Of a stretch of DNA of 64,000 bases, positions 32,400-45,094 are shown one piece after another. Source of the stretch: Bretschneidera sinensis (taxonomy: Eukaryota; Streptophyta; Magnoliopsida; Brassicales; Akaniaceae); assembly GCA_023935145.1 (NCBI GenBank), contig CM043699.1:63932638-63996637 (forward strand). The letters run 5' to 3'. The notes below the pieces were generated by a model that made no database searches, had not been told where the DNA came from, and saw only the letters and a program-made list of their open reading frames with translations. Made by a program: the position numbers and the translations under genes. The first letter of the stretch is position 1. Each line of letters opens with the position of its first letter.

Positions 32400-34042
32400 T
32401 GATTACGCCCAAAGTATAACATGGTTATTTTAGTACAGCTTTGGGGTGTCGATTCCACAAGGAAACAAGTTAATTACAAAAGAAGGTGTAAACTTTAACA
32501 CTAACGATAAAAGTTAAACGAAAGAATATGAGTTTTGAAAATTGTGTATTGTGAGAAAAATTGTGTAAATGTAAATGAGAATATAAATGAAACAGTAAGG
32601 TTCCGGGAATCCTCCCTAGGTTTGTTCCCTTATTCCACTCTTGATTCAATTATTTTTATCTCGATTGCTAGTTTCATATCCCAAACAAGCAATCAGAAGA
32701 TATTCAATCAAGCACATTTATAAACTCTAATGTAATTGCTACAAGTTACTCATTGATTTTGGTTCAAGCACACATGACCGATCTTAAAGATTATCAAGAA
32801 ACGACAATATATCTCAATGACAATATCGCAGTAATGGATAATCAGTAAGATAAATCTATCGGAATCAATCATAACTAAGCAACATCAATGGATGAGACTG
32901 ATGCAATCACCGGATTAAAAGAATCTAAAAGTAGAAGAATATAAAGAACAGCTATCACATGAACTCAAATCCTTCTTACTTAATCAAAGAGTAAATCATA
33001 GACAATGTTTAACAATAAATCCATACAAATGAATCAAGAATAGGAAATAAGGAACAACAAATCCCTAAGGATTCATCCCTTTCCCTTACTTGATGATTAG
33101 TTGGCCATGGAGCTCAAGGTGGAAGAATAATATAGATGCTCTCCCCTTGATTTCTAGCCAAAGAACACTTAGAAGAATGCTAAAATTGGATCCCAAAACC
33201 TTGCTCTCTCTTTTCTTTGAATCTCCGGCTGCACACTCCTTAAGGAGTTATTTATAGATTACAAGTAGTAGCTAGGGGCATTTTGGTGCGAAAAAAATGT
33301 CATTTTGTCCCCTAATTAGGTCAAGAAGCGAGTGGACGCCTAGGAACTGCCTTACCTATGCCTAGGTGCTGGTTATGTCCGAGATTGAAGTGTTCTAGAA
33401 GGCGTGGTGCTCATTTTTGGGCGCCTAGGCGCTAGTTGGATTTTGTTCTGGAGGCTTGACCTGTGTCTACTAAAACTGCCATAACTTTCTCTAGAAAAAT
33501 CATTTTTATGAACCGTAAGATTCTCCAAAAAATAGACTTTCGGATCTTTCTAAGCATATATGGCTCATCTCATGGTTCTTCCTACATCAATATAGTTTAA
33601 TCTGAAAAGATGATTGATCTGTACGGACAATTCTGGCAATTTAGTGAAACTCCTTCAGCTTGTATGCAGAAGTGCACACACTAGTGTGCCTATGCTTACC
33701 TTACTCCAAATTGAAGCACACACTTGTGTACAGTCTTTTAACTTACTATACTTTATTAATCCAACCTTAGTTTAGACTTTAACCATCTTTGAGTCATGTT
33801 TGGACATGTCTAAAACTTGGACAAATACCAACACTAACATGCAAGAACTTTTAGCGCTTTAAACATAGATCACTTTATCATCTCTTTTGGACTCAAAGCA
33901 CCTGAAAATGCGTCGAATTAATTCAATGATTTATGAATATCACTTTAGAGTTATTAACATGTAAAAGTGCAATTACGACCGAGATCAACCCTAAAATGCT
34001 AACAATTAAGTATTGTTTAGATGCATTATATGACTCTTATCA
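32400..34042 (-). repeat. 3' LTR of element D
   Basis: 1643 bp, ending TGATTACGCCC on the left and ...ACTCTTATCA on the right. TATAAATA on the minus strand at 33249-33256. Palindrome cassette at about 33325-33435, with a perfect GCGCCTAGGCGC at 33421-33432. The segment shared with C and J is at 33450-33655. A second motif-rich block at 33655-33840 is absent from LTR C. Confidence 0.85.
33249..33256 (-). promoter_or_regulatory. TATA box of LTR D
   Basis: TATAAATA on the minus strand, in the same position relative to the cassette as in LTR C. Confidence 0.55.
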
Positions 34043-34090
34043 CAACCCCCAACTAGCTTATTGCTAGTCCCTAGCAATTCAAGTGAAAGA
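34043..34090 (-). other. Polypurine tract region of element D
   Basis: The minus strand reads GCTAGTTGGGGGTTG directly before the LTR, preceded by GCTAGGGACTAGCAATAAG. Same layout as in B. Confidence 0.7.
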
Positions 34091-34195
34091 CAAGAAATGA
34101 ACTCTTTATTTAGAAATCAAAGCAAAATACAACAATGCTGGTGTTAACCAAGAGTGATTCAAAACAACTTTGTCTCAAATATCATGCATAGCATA

Positions 34196-35596
34196 TGATA
34201 ACTCTGAATAAATCTTGTTATTATACTGCTTTTAGGCACGTTTTTGGTGTTGATCTTAAGTATTCGAATTATGTTGCATGTGTTTTTAGCAAATTGAGTT
34301 TAGTTTTTCTTATTCTACTAATAAGTTGTTTTAGTTGATTTATCAATGCTAAGTCATGAAAATTTATTGTGCAGACACTTGCTAGAGCGCTAGAGAGCAC
34401 TGGAAGGCCAAAATGCACAAAGAAGACAGAAACTCAAGGCTGCAGCGCCGGGATGTTGGTGATGCAGCGCTGGTAGCTGGCTAAAAGAGACCAAGTTGGA
34501 CAGAAAGTTGGCACTGCAGCGCCAGAATAGGGTTTTCAATACGTCTTGAAGTTGTAGCGCCAGCCCGCTGATTTTGAATGTTATAAATAGAAACCCTAGC
34601 TGAACAAGAGGGGGGGCGGCCGTAGAAGAAGAAAACAGAATTTGGAGAAGAGGAAAAGCCAAATGAGAGTTGGAGACACTTCGGGAGGCTACGCATCAAG
34701 CTTTTAAATCATTCTTCTCCGGTTTTGTATTATTCTTATCTATCTATGTTGATGTTTTATAATATGAACATGGTTTGTTTGAATATTATTATGGAGTAGA
34801 TAATTTTGTGTTAAGGATAGATGGATCCTAAACCTATATCTTGAGTTGTTGTTTGGACAAGTGGAATTTAATGTGTTTTTCAAAGAGTGTGTTTTATTGT
34901 TCTTAATGCTTTTTATTATTTTGATTCCTTTTTTGGGCATGGTGATGTGTCGAATAGAGAAGCCATGCTTTTATGAGTGGTTGAACTAATAAATACGATA
35001 TTGGATTGTTATTTATGCAAAAGCCAGGGTAAAACATGTCATGAATTGAATAGGAGTAACCGAATAGGGATTTTAAGAAGTTCATATGGTCCGCTTAAAT
35101 CGTAACCGAATAGGGAGATTTAACTGAAAGGAATCCATAAACACTTAATGCTTCTTAATTTGAATTAATCTAGAATAGACCTAGAATACGGATATTTGAA
35201 GTTAATGATTCTTGAGATTGTGGTTAGACCTGGAATATGGATAACCAATTTATTAGGGATTCTACCATCTTGAAAAACATAGTAAGTGAAACTTGTCCAT
35301 TCAAAACTCTTGTCAATTATGGTTTAGGTGAAGTCGAGTCCTTAGCACGTTAGTTCATAAGAGTCTTCATTCCAAAGTTTGCAAGTCTTCCTTTATTTAG
35401 TATTGCGTTATGTTTTTCCCTTTTAGTTAATTGTTAGTAACCTTTTCTCCGACAATTATTCGTTTGCTCAAATAACAATAAGAGTCGAGTCATAATTTCT
35501 GTAGTATTTGCTCAGTCCTCGTTGGGAACAATATTTACTCATTATTTTATTACTTGAACGTTTAGTGCACTTGCTAGTGTCAATTTTATCCCATCA
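34196..35596 (+). repeat. 5' LTR of element G
   Basis: 1401 bp from TGATAACTCTG to CCCATCA. The start is inferred from the TGATAA start shared with B. The CTGCAG cassette (GCTGCAGCGCC, GCAGCGCTGG, CTGCAGCGCCAG) lies at about 34438-34565, just upstream of TATAAATA at 34582-34589. Confidence 0.8.
34582..34589 (+). promoter_or_regulatory. TATA box of LTR G
   Basis: TATAAATA in the context GAATGTTATAAATAGAAACC, about 17 bp after the last palindrome unit. Confidence 0.65.
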
Positions 35597-35602
35597 AGTT
35601 TT

Positions 35603-35620
35603 TAGCGCCGTTGTCGGGGA
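35603..35620 (+). other. Primer binding site of element G (tRNA-Asp-like)
   Basis: TAGCGCCGTTGTCGGGGA, two mismatches to the tRNA-Asp complement, 6 bp inside the LTR. Confidence 0.88.
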
Positions 35621-35721
35621 CTGAAATAAAATATTACATTTATTGTGATTCTACTAGTTAATTTGAGAGTTTATTAATTTTGTTTTTAAGTCTATTTTTG
35701 CAGGGTTTTCGTTTCTAGTGC

Positions 35722-36932
35722 ATGACACGTACTAGTGGGAGAATACTTGCAGAACTTAATCCAGAGATTGAGCGCACTTTTACGCTTTGAGAAGAGCAGC
35801 ACCAGTAACAGTTGACACAATGGCAGAAGGAAACAATGCAGAGGTGCAACGTGCACTGTGGGATTATGCCATGCCAAAGATAGATGGTGTTGAATCTAGT
35901 ATTCGGCGACCACCTATACAAGCGAACAATTTTGAAATTAAGCCCGCCATCATTCAGATGATTCAGCATTCAGTACAATATGGGGGCCTATCACAAGAGG
36001 ATCCAAATGTTCACTTGACTAATTTCCTGGAAATTTGTGACACATTCAAGCATAATGGAGTATCAGAGGATGCAATTCGCTTAAGGCTTTTCCCATTCTC
36101 ATTGAGGGATAAAGCAAAAAGTTGGTTGACTTCTTTGCCAGCCGGATCCATAACAACATGGGTAGATTTGGCACAAAAGTTTTTAGGGAAATACTTCCCT
36201 CCTGCAAAAACTGCAAAGTTACGTAATGAAATTACTATGTTTTTGCAGGTCGATCGAGAGTCACTCTATGAGGCATGGAAACGTTTTAAAGACCTGTTGA
36301 GAAGATGTCCTCATCACGAGTTACCCACTTGGATGCAGGTACAAACTTTTTATAACGGTTTAACCAATGTAACCCGAAATATGATTGATGCAGCTGCAGG
36401 TGGCACGATCATGAGAAAAACTCCAGAAGAGGCTCTTGAATTGCTAGAAGAGATGGCCACAAATTCTTATCAATGGCCAGTTGAGAGGTTACCTGTAAAC
36501 AAAACCTCAGGATTGCACAATATAGATGTTGTTACAGCTTTAACAGCACAAATGGAGGTTCTCACCAAGAAGATAGATGGACTTTATCCTACTACACATG
36601 TTATATGTGAATTGTGTGGTGGTAGTGGCCACCATAGCAGTAACTGTCAAGCAGGTAATCAGTTTGCATATAATTCATCTGCTGAACAAGCTAACTTTGT
36701 TTCAAATTTTCACAAACAAAACAATCCATACAGCAATACATATAATCCGGGATAGAGGAATCACCTGAATCTGTCTTGGAATCAAAGCAATGCGAAACAA
36801 CCTCCTCCTGAATACCCACCTCAAGAACAAAAGTCCAACTTGGAGGACATGATGGCCAAATTCTTAAATGCAGCAGAAACTAGGTTCCAAAATCAAGAAG
36901 CATCCATAAAAAATCTGGAAGTTCAGGTGGGT
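35722..36932 (+). pseudogene. Gag of element G
   Basis: The best-preserved gag on the left side of the window. The natural start is ATG 35722 (MTRTSGRILAELNPEIERTF). A one-base indel near 35786 puts the rest in the frame that is open to 36755. The capsid core has GLSQEDPNVHLTNFLEICD, LRLFPFSLRDKAKSWLTSLP and FYNGLTNVTRNMIDAAAGG. The zinc knuckle CELCGGSGHHSSNC is a complete CX2CX4HX4C. A TAG at 36753 replaces the Trp expected in the conserved YNPGWRNHPN motif. The frame then continues through a coiled tail to QVG before the chimeric junction. Confidence 0.9.
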
Positions 36933-37650
36933 CTAGATCCAAATCCTCTCCAAATTGAGCGAAGCATGCCTCCATGGGGTCCTCAATGCTTGATTCATCC
37001 ACAGTCTCGTCAAGAATCTCCTCTATCAAGCATACATTTCTCACTTCATCAAATTCCAGTGGTTGCTTAGTGATATCAAAGATATTCAACTCCACTGTCA
37101 TATTTCCGAAGGAAATCTTCATCACCCCTGTCCTAAAATTGATCGGGGCGTTAGCCGTGGCTAAAAATGGTCACCCTAGAATTACTGGTATCTGAATCCC
37201 TACATTCTAAACCGACTCTGTGTCAAGCACAATAAAATCCACTAGGAAATAGAATTTATCCACTTTTATCAAGACGTCCTCAACTATTCCCCGTGGTATT
37301 TTCCCTGACCTATCAGCCAATTGAAGTGTCGTGTTTGTGGGCTTCAGTTCTCCTAACTCTAACTGCAAATAGACTGAGTAAGGTTGAAGGTTCACACTTG
37401 CTCCCAGATCCAAGAGAGCCCTCTCAATCTGGTTGACTCCTATCGTGCAAGAAATGGTAGGACACCTTGGGTCCTTATACTTAATGGGTAGCTTGCACTG
37501 AAGGATTGAGCTAACCTGCTCAGTCAAAAATGACTTCTTTGGGACATTCGTCTTCCTCTTGATAGTGACTAAGTCCTTTAAAAACTTGCCATATGACGGC
37601 GCTTGATGGATGGCATCCAACAATGGGATATTGATTTGGACCTATTTGAA
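36933..37650 (-). pseudogene. Protease of element I
   Basis: The frame 37623-37207 encodes the region from LDAIHQAPSYGKFLKDL through ERALLDLGASVNLQPYSVY (retropepsin loop, codons near 37392-37418) and LQLADRSGKIPRGIVEDVL. Two stops follow, within NVGIQIPVILG and before PFLATANAPINF. The frame then runs on as MKISFGNMTVELNIF to the junction. Confidence 0.85.
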
Positions 37651-37659
37651 TATCTCTAG

Positions 37660-39427
37660 AATTTCCTCATACCTCCCTCCTTTCTTAGGCGCCTATAATC
37701 TCTCAGGGTATGGCGCTTTAGGTACAAGCAACCTATAAGGGTCCTTTACAGTAGGTGTGGCTGTAGATGGCTCAACATCTCTCTTTTCCTTGTTGCCACT
37801 TTTTTTCCCTTGCTGCATAGCAGAGTTCTCTTCCACTCGATTATCCACTTGTCTCCCATACCTCAATGTGACAATCGACTGCACTTGTTCCTCCCCGTGC
37901 GTAGGAGTTGATGAATTTCCAACCATAAACTGTCCTTTCGGGTTGGGCACGGGCTGACTGGGGAACTTTTCTTTCTCTCTTTCACCCAAGTGACTTACAA
38001 TTTGCCCTATTTGACTCTCCAGTTTGGCAATTGCTTAGGTGTTTACCATTGTTGCACTCCTTACTTCGCTCATGGATTGGCCAGTCATCTTCATGAACTC
38101 CTTAAGGGTGTCCTCTAGTGACTGTGAAACTGGTGCTAGTGTTTGAGTGGGAGCTTGGTGAGCAGGTGATGGTGCTGGATGGGCAGAGCAACCATAACTA
38201 GGAATTTGTGGGGCAAATCTGGGAGGGTATTGGTTTTGAGCATGATGCGGGGCTCCTCTCTGATTCATTGGTTAGCTCTGCTTCCATGAAAAATTAGGGT
38301 GGTTCCGCCACCCTGGATTGTACGTCTCGGAGTAAGATCCATTTGACTACCTCCGATAGTCATTGAAAGCATTCACTTGTTCCATAGGATACTCGGAGAA
38401 AACTGACATTGATGGACAATTCTGTGCTAGATGCATGGGACTAGCACAGATGAAACAACTATCAACATGGAATGTGTTGACAGCATTGATGGATTGACCC
38501 ACAGTGAGTGTCGATCTTCTTAGTGAGAGTATCCAACTTTATTCTCAAGTCAACGTCTTCCCTGACCTCATAGATGCCTCCTTTCTTAGGAGCACGAATG
38601 GACTTATCTCAACAGCTTGAAAAATCCCACTGCTGCGAATTTTCGGACAACTTATCCAATGAGTTGTATGCTTCATCTCCCGTCAGACTTAAGAATGCCC
38701 CCCCATTCATAGACTCGATCATGCTACGGTTGGTTTGAGTCAACCCTTGGTAGAAGAATTGAATGAGTCTCCACTTCTCATATCCATGTGGAGGGCATCT
38801 GATCAGTAACTCTTTGAAGCGCTCCCAGCTTTCAGAAAACTTCTCATCCTCATCTTGAGTGAAAGAACTAATCTCCCTTCAGCACTCATTCACTTTAGAC
38901 ATTGGGAAAAACTTATGATAAAATTTGCTAAGCAGATTTTCCCAAGATGTAATAGACTCGGGCGTGTTTGAATCCAACCATGCCCTAGCTCTATCATGAA
39001 GAGAAAAAGGGAAAAGTCGAAGATGGACTGACTCCTCAGAAAAGTTCTGAAACTTGAATGTGGCACAAATGTCTTTGAACTTCTTTACATGACTATAAGG
39101 ATTTTCAAGATCAAAGCCATGAAATGAGGGTAGAAGTTGGATGACATGTGGTTTTAAGTCAAAATGGGTGGCATTGGTAGGTGGCAACACTATGCAAGAA
39201 GATGAATTAGTCGCAACGGGTGCGAACAAATCCCTAAGGGATGTAGTGGAGTCCACATTCCAAGCTCTAAGTTGCTCTACATGTTCCGGATGATTTGCAT
39301 TCCTAAAATTTTCTCCCATTTCAACTGTCTCTCTTTCAACTAGTGCTCTTTTCTGTCTCCTAAGAGTTCTTTCTAAGTCGGGATCTAAATGTATCAAATC
39401 TAAATTTAGGGATCTCCAACCAAGCAT
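37660..39427 (-). pseudogene. Gag of element I
   Basis: Starts at MLGWRSLNLDLIHLDPDLE and is open to 38879 (capsid core: VIQLLPSFHGFDLENPYSHV, LRLFPFSLHDRARAWLDSN). Further frames carry FFYQGLTQTNRSMIES, the coiled tail (38268-38035) and the basic region before protease (37989-37693). It has at least four stops or frameshifts that J lacks, and the zinc-knuckle region at about 38440-38480 is shifted out of frame. Confidence 0.88.
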
Positions 39428-39666
39428 ACACTGCACAAAAAGCACTCAAATAACCTAACCAGCAGAAATTTACAAAAAATGTTTACTTTATATTTTTTAT
39501 TATTTTTTAGTATTTTTTATTTTATTGTTTTTTCGTTATTTAACAATGCAAATAGAAACAAATAAAATAAAATAAAATTACCAAAAATAAAAATCAAACA
39601 AACAATGCTAACTAACTAGTAGAAAAATAAAATTTATTCAAAAAAAAATTTCACAAACAAAACAAT

Positions 39667-39684
39667 TCCACGGCAACGGCACCA
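39667..39684 (-). other. Primer binding site of element I (tRNA-Asp)
   Basis: TCCACGGCAACGGCACCA, two mismatches to the tRNA-Asp 3' end, 6 bp inside the LTR. Confidence 0.88.
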
Positions 39685-40506
39685 AAAACTTGTTGTGAGT
39701 TTTAAATTACTCGCAAGCGCACGAGTCGTTTGCAATATAGTGTTGTGCAAGTGCGAGGTCGAATCCACAGGGAATTGCGTTGTGAAAATATTTTAATCTA
39801 AACTAAGCCTATTTTAACCTAGTTCCAAGTTTTTGAATTGTATTTTTGCAAAAGAAATATAAACTTAAACCAAATTGTTTTTAAAGCAAATGATATATAA
39901 ACTAAGGTTTCTGAATCCACCCCACCAAAGTAAAGCACATATTTTCATGTTCTATAAAAGTAATCAAAAAATTCCATGAATCTAACTTTAAACAAAAAAC
40001 AACGAATATCCCAATCAAACCAAAAGCATCCAATGTATCCGCTTTTAACAAATAACAAAGGAAATCCAATTTAATCGAAAACGATTCGATGTATCCATCA
40101 GATGAAACACAAGGAATATCCAATTTAACAATTAAAAGCAATCAATAATAAGATCTACTCAAATAATTGAACATAACAGTTATACTAAAAACATCAGAAT
40201 TGTTATGCGCAAATATGAAAATATAATGCTAAACAAAGGTAAGGCTTCATCTTCAACCTTAGCTGAAGATTTTAGCCTCTCATAATTATGAAACTAAAGT
40301 TCACAATATAAGTGCTAAACATTAAACTTTAAAACTAAATAAAAAGAAATAAATTACTATACATTGGAGAAATTTCACTCTCTATTGGGCGGCGCTTCCC
40401 CTCGTGGTAGCAATGCCTTCAGGATCCACCATAATGCTAGCAGATGTCCACCGGATTACACCAAATGGACTAGGAATTGCACACTGAAAGATAAAGTGAG
40501 ATGGTT

Positions 40507-40514
40507 CTTTTATA
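40507..40514 (-). promoter_or_regulatory. TATA box of LTR I
   Basis: TATAAAAG on the minus strand, about 50 bp downstream of the CGATCG cassette. It is matched in LTR J by CCCCTATAAAGG. Confidence 0.6.
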
Positions 40515-40564
40515 AGGGGAGTCCCGGAGCACAATGGGTTGTAGATTCGATGTGGGATACTGCC

Positions 40565-40775
40565 CGAGTGCGCTCGATCGTAGATTGGTCCGATCGATCG
40601 CATGTGCGCTCGATCGCATGTGCGCTCGATCGCATATCTTGTGCGCTCGATCGCAGGTGCACTACACTGCAAAGATTTCAATGTGGGATGTTGACCATGC
40701 GCTCGTTCGTAGGTAGGTGCACTCAAGCGCAGGTGCGCTCGATCGCATATCTCGTGCGCTCGATCGCACTAGGCA
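40565..40775. repeat. CGATCG palindrome cassette in LTR I
   Basis: At least seven copies of GTGCGCTCGATCGCA or close variants, some in tandem (14-bp unit TGCGCTCGATCGCA), some spaced by ATAT(C/T)T(T/C). Confidence 0.9.
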
Positions 40776-40945
40776 TCCTCAGCTTTTGCTCTTGAAGCTT
40801 GATCTCCCGAAATGCTTCATTTTCTCCACAAACCTATAAAATACACAAAACACAGAAAAAACATAAAATAAAGTGAAATAATACAAACTAAGAGCTTAAC
40901 ACATATAATTTCAGGGCTTAAATATGCAATATTTAAGACGCATCA

Positions 40946-43864
40946 GCAACTCTCAACCTCCTCCAGCAAGATCACAAGCTCCACCACTTCAGATGTTTCT
41001 TATCAAAAGATTGTCTCCTCAAGAAATGCGGTCCAAAAGAGAGAAATTTGTTAACTCTAACTATGATGAGAAATTTCATCCAGAACATAAGTGCAAAGCA
41101 AATAACTCTTTTTTATTACTAGAAGGAGAGGAACAAGATAGCAAAGATTAGGAGTTCTTTATTCTATTTGTTACTCCAGAGGAAGATCAAATTCTTAAGA
41201 TATCTCTACATGCTCTCTTATGCCATAGAACACCAAAAACATTAAGACTTCTAGGATGCATCAAGAATCATTCAGTTTAAATCTTGATTAATGGAGGCAG
41301 TACCCATAACTTCGTTCAAGAAAGGATAGCTCACTTTCTTGAATTGCCAATCACTCATTCCTCTCATTTTAAGGTTCAAGTTGGCAATGGTGAATAATTA
41401 ACCTATATTGGATTATGTGAGCACATCTCAGTATCCATCCAAGGCTATGTTTTCACAACAAAATTCTTTGTGATTTCACTCAAAAGAGTAGACCTCATCT
41501 TAAGAGTACAATGGCTACAGGAACTAGGGCCGGTCACAATAGATTATACTACTCTCACTATGGATTTTCTATAGAGAGGCAACAATGTACACCTGCAAGG
41601 ACACAAAGAGGTAACAGCTAAACACATTTCTTGTAACTCTCTTACCAAACTGTCTAAGCATGATAGGCTAGATTCTTGTTTCCTTTTAAAGTTTATGGAT
41701 GTGAAAAAAAAAAATACCACAATTGAATCCCCACTCAGAATATTCTATTATCTCAAACTTACTTCAAGAATTCAATTATGTTTTCACTAATCCATCTGCC
41801 TTACCACCACCAAGATACACTGACCACAAAATCAACCTAGAACCCTATGCAAAACCTATCAATGTGAGGCCTTATAGATACCCTCACTATCAAAAAGCTG
41901 AGATAGAAAAATTGGTCAGTATTATTCTTGAAGAATGTGTGATTCAACCCAACACTAACCCCTATAGTTCACCTGTTTTGCTGGTCAAGGAAAATGATGG
42001 TAGTTGGAGGTTTTGTATGGATTATATAGCCCTTAATGCTCTAACTATAAAGAATAAATTTTTTATACCTACTGTTGATGAATTGATGATTGAACTATAT
42101 GGTGTTATACTATTCTCAAAGTTGTACCTTAGAACTGGATACCATCATATTAGAATGAGAGAATAAGACATTGCTAAGATTGCCTTTAGAACACATCAAG
42201 GTCACTAAGAATTCTTGGTAATTCCATTTAGATTGACAAATTCCCCTGCTACATTCCGAGCTACAATGAATCAGATTTTTATACCTTTCTTAAGGAGATT
42301 TGTAACCATCTTCTTTGATGATATCCTGATCTACAGCAAGTGCATAGAAGATCATGTCCATCACTTGAGACTAGTCCTCCAACGTTTTCAGCAATATACC
42401 TTGTATGCTAAGTTGAGTAAATGTATTTTTGCCAAGCATTCAATAGAATACTTGGGCCACATTATTAATGCACAGGGTGTTGAACTTGATCAATCAAAGA
42501 TTCAGGCAATGATTGAATGGCTTAAACCTACTTATGTCAAGCAGTTGAAAGGATTCCTGGGTTTAGCATGCTACTATAGAAGATTTGTAAAAGGATATGA
42601 AAGCCTTACTAGTTCCTTAATTAACATTTGGAAGAAAGATTCCTACTAGTGGAGCAATACAGCACAAGAGGCATTTTTATTATTGAAAAAAGCCATGACT
42701 TCTACTCTTGTCCTTAGTTTTCCTGACTTCATTAATCCATTCACTTTGTAAATAGATGCTAGTGTTTCTAGCATTGGAGTAGTTCTCTTACAGCCCCCAG
42801 ATCCTATTGCCTTTTTCAATAAGATAGGTCCAAGAATGTAACTCCATTCTGCCTACATCAGGGAACTATATGCCATTACTACTGCTGTGAAAAAATGGAG
42901 ACAGTACCTCCTAGGTGCTAAAATTTTCATCAATACTGACCACAAAAGCCTTTAGTACTTTATGGACCAGATCATTCAAACTCTTGAGCAGCAGCACTAC
43001 CTCACTAAGTTGTTTGGATTCTCTAATGAAATCCTATACAATCCAAGAAGAAACAACATAGTTATTGATGCTCTATTAAGGCTACCAGGTGAAAAGGAGA
43101 TGGGAACCTATTTAGCATTCTCAATACATCTTTTTAAATTCTTAGATGACCTCGAGAAAAAGCAACAAAAGGAAAACGATATACTTGCCTTACAACAAGA
43201 CTGCACCAAAGAACTCAACAGCATCCACACTGGACTATAAAGGAGGGTATACTTTACTATCAAAGGAAGTTTTTCATGGGAAACAATTCTAGCCTCAATA
43301 CCCTCTTTATTACTGAATATCATGCCACTCAATTAGGTGGTCATGCTGACATTTTGAGAACTTTTGCCAAGCTCTCTACTAGCTTTCATTGGAAAGGCAA
43401 GAAAAAGGAAGTTGCTCAGTTTGTATCTCAATGCACTATATGCCAGCACGTTAAGGGACTTAATATTAAGCCTTATAGCTTGCTACAACCCCTACCAGTT
43501 ACTGAGCAGATTTAGGAGGACATCTAAATGGATTTCATCACTCATCTACCACTCTTTCATAGCTTCATAACTATATATGTGGTAGTAGATAGACTTAGAA
43601 AATTTGCACACTTTGCTCCTCTCACTCCTAACTTCATCGCAACCAAAGTTCCCACAGTCTTCATGAACACTGTATACAAACTGCATGGCATTCCAAAATC
43701 CATAATCAGTGATAAAGATCCTTTATTCAATAATTAGTTCTAGAGGGAACTCTTCAGATTACAAGGTACTCAATTAAAGATGAGCACTTCCTATCATCTA
43801 TAATCTAATGGACAAATAGAAGTTGTCAATAAATGCTTGGAGCATTACCTTAGATTCTTTGTTG
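40946..43864 (+). pseudogene. Chromovirus gag-pol, first part (element L)
   Basis: Plus-strand Ty3/gypsy polyprotein with many stops. Order: Gag end (IKRLSPQEMRSKREK...NYDEKFHPEHKCK, related to the C-x-x-C-x-x-K-x-x-x-GHKCK motif), retropepsin (INGGSTHNFVQERIA, about 41290-41330), RT (41723-42649, with NVRPYRYPHYQKAEIEKLV, GSWRFCMDYIALNALTIK and the palm motif IFFDDILIYSKC, both Asp present), RNase H (about 42750-43080, DASVSSIGVVLLQPPDP) and integrase N-terminus and core (43276-43864). Copia element K interrupts it. Its 5' LTR is missing because LTR I abuts it at 40946. Confidence 0.88.
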
Positions 43865-43869
43865 TAAAT

Positions 43870-45053
43870 TGTTGACCCTTACCTAAATTTTAATAATGAT
43901 AAAACACTACTCTAATTATATTAATAGTGTTATCTAAGTGTTTTAAACGATAAAAGCATACAGCCAAGAATCAGATGCAAGAACTCAACCCGAATCAAAC
44001 ACCAAGTCAAGACAGAAGATCTACTATAGGCATAAGGTATTGAAACAAGTTGTAAATATCATTTGTTCAGGTAACTAGCTTGTCATATGGCTCCTTTTGT
44101 AAAAGCATTTTGACAAAACTATTCTTTCAAACGTTTCAAAGTTAAAAACATTTCAAAACATGAAAAACTGGGTTGAAGGGTAACCCAGTCGATCTGATCC
44201 CTATACTATATGATTGGGATATGGGACAGTATATCTCTAGTCGACTGGGTGATCAATACCAGTCGACTGGCATCTTGGACAGAATGTCCCCAGTCGACTT
44301 GTTCTAATGACCCAATCGACTGGTACTTTTCACAGCCTTGAAAAGTGAGACATTTCACTTGACTCAGTCAACTAATACTAAGACCCAATCGACTGGTGAT
44401 TCAAAAAATATGACCATTGAGGTGCCAGACTTGAGTATTTAATGTACCAAATGTACCAAGTAAATATCGAACGGCTATATTAATTCAAGGCTATATAAAC
44501 CCACTCCAATGAGAATTTAAGGACAGAGGATTACACTTTCAATTAAGTTTTTGCTCATTAATACACAAAAGCTTTGAAAGATTTATTGTTGAGCCATTCT
44601 TCAAGCTTTACTTTGAAAGAGATATATTGTTCAGTTGTAAAAGCATTCATTGCTATCTCTCTACCATTTACTTTACAGCAACTTATATTTATTGTAAAGG
44701 GATTAACTTCCGAAAGGAAGAGATTAGCTTCTGAGAGGAAGGGATAAGCTTCCAAATGGAAGGGATTGTTTGTAAGGTTTGTGCAACACCCATGAAATTG
44801 TATGACTAAGAGTTTTAGTGGATCACTTCAAGGAGGTTCCTTGAAGATAGTGGATGTAGGGTTAGAATGTTTCTGATATTGCCAAACCACTATAAACTGA
44901 GTTTGCACTTTTATTCCTTAAACTCTTTTACTTAAACCACATTACTTGTTTATACATTTGTGCATTTAACTGTTTTTATAAACTTGTGAGTAATTAGTGA
45001 AAGTTTTTAAAAACCCAATTCACCACCCTCTTGGATTGGAACCTCAGTCTACA
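43870..45053 (+). repeat. 5' LTR of element K
   Basis: 1184 bp. Palindrome cluster at 44185-44400 (CCAGTCGACTGG at 44260-44275 and about six variants). TATATAAA at 44492-44499. Confidence 0.95.
44492..44499 (+). promoter_or_regulatory. TATA box of the K 5' LTR
   Basis: TATATAAA about 95 bp after the last palindrome copy. The same element lies at 53439-53446 in the 3' LTR. Confidence 0.65.
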
Positions 45054-45055
45054 AT

Positions 45056-45069
45056 CAGTATCAGAGCCT
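45056..45069 (+). other. Primer binding site of element K (tRNA-Met type)
   Basis: CAGTATCAGAGCCT, one base different from TGGTATCAGAGCC after the first base, directly inside the LTR. Confidence 0.75.
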
Positions 45070-45094
45070 CATTCTCAATCCTTGAGTTGATCCG

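Larger units (their letters stand above)
32400..34195 (-). mobile_element. Truncated Athila element D (3' LTR and adjoining interior)
   Basis: An LTR with a short internal stretch on its right and no primer site on its left, so it is the 3' LTR of a minus-strand element. Only 153 bp of interior remain before LTR G begins at 34196. The family is the same as C. Confidence 0.8.
34196..36932 (+). mobile_element. Truncated Athila element G
   Basis: Plus-strand 5' half: LTR, tRNA-Asp-like primer site and nearly all of gag. It ends at about 36932, where the gag coding sequence joins the pol of the minus-strand element I. By LTR sequence G belongs to the same family as B. Confidence 0.88.
36933..40945 (-). 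mobile_element. Truncated Athila element I
   Basis: Minus-strand 5' half: LTR, primer site, gag and protease region. It is cut shortly after the protease, at the junction with G. The gag is a close relative of J (60241-64000). Confidence 0.88.
39691..40945 (-). repeat. 5' LTR of element I
   Basis: 1255 bp, TGTTGTGAG to GACGCATCA. Minus-strand TATA box TATAAAAG at 40507-40514. CGATCG cassette at 40565-40775. Imperfect palindrome CTTAAATAT-GCA-ATATTTAAG near the outer end (40915-40945). Confidence 0.9.

Noticed and set aside
34390..34699. Minus-strand frames in LTR G
   Set aside because: They lie antisense over the cassette, TATA box and leader of the LTR and have no motif.
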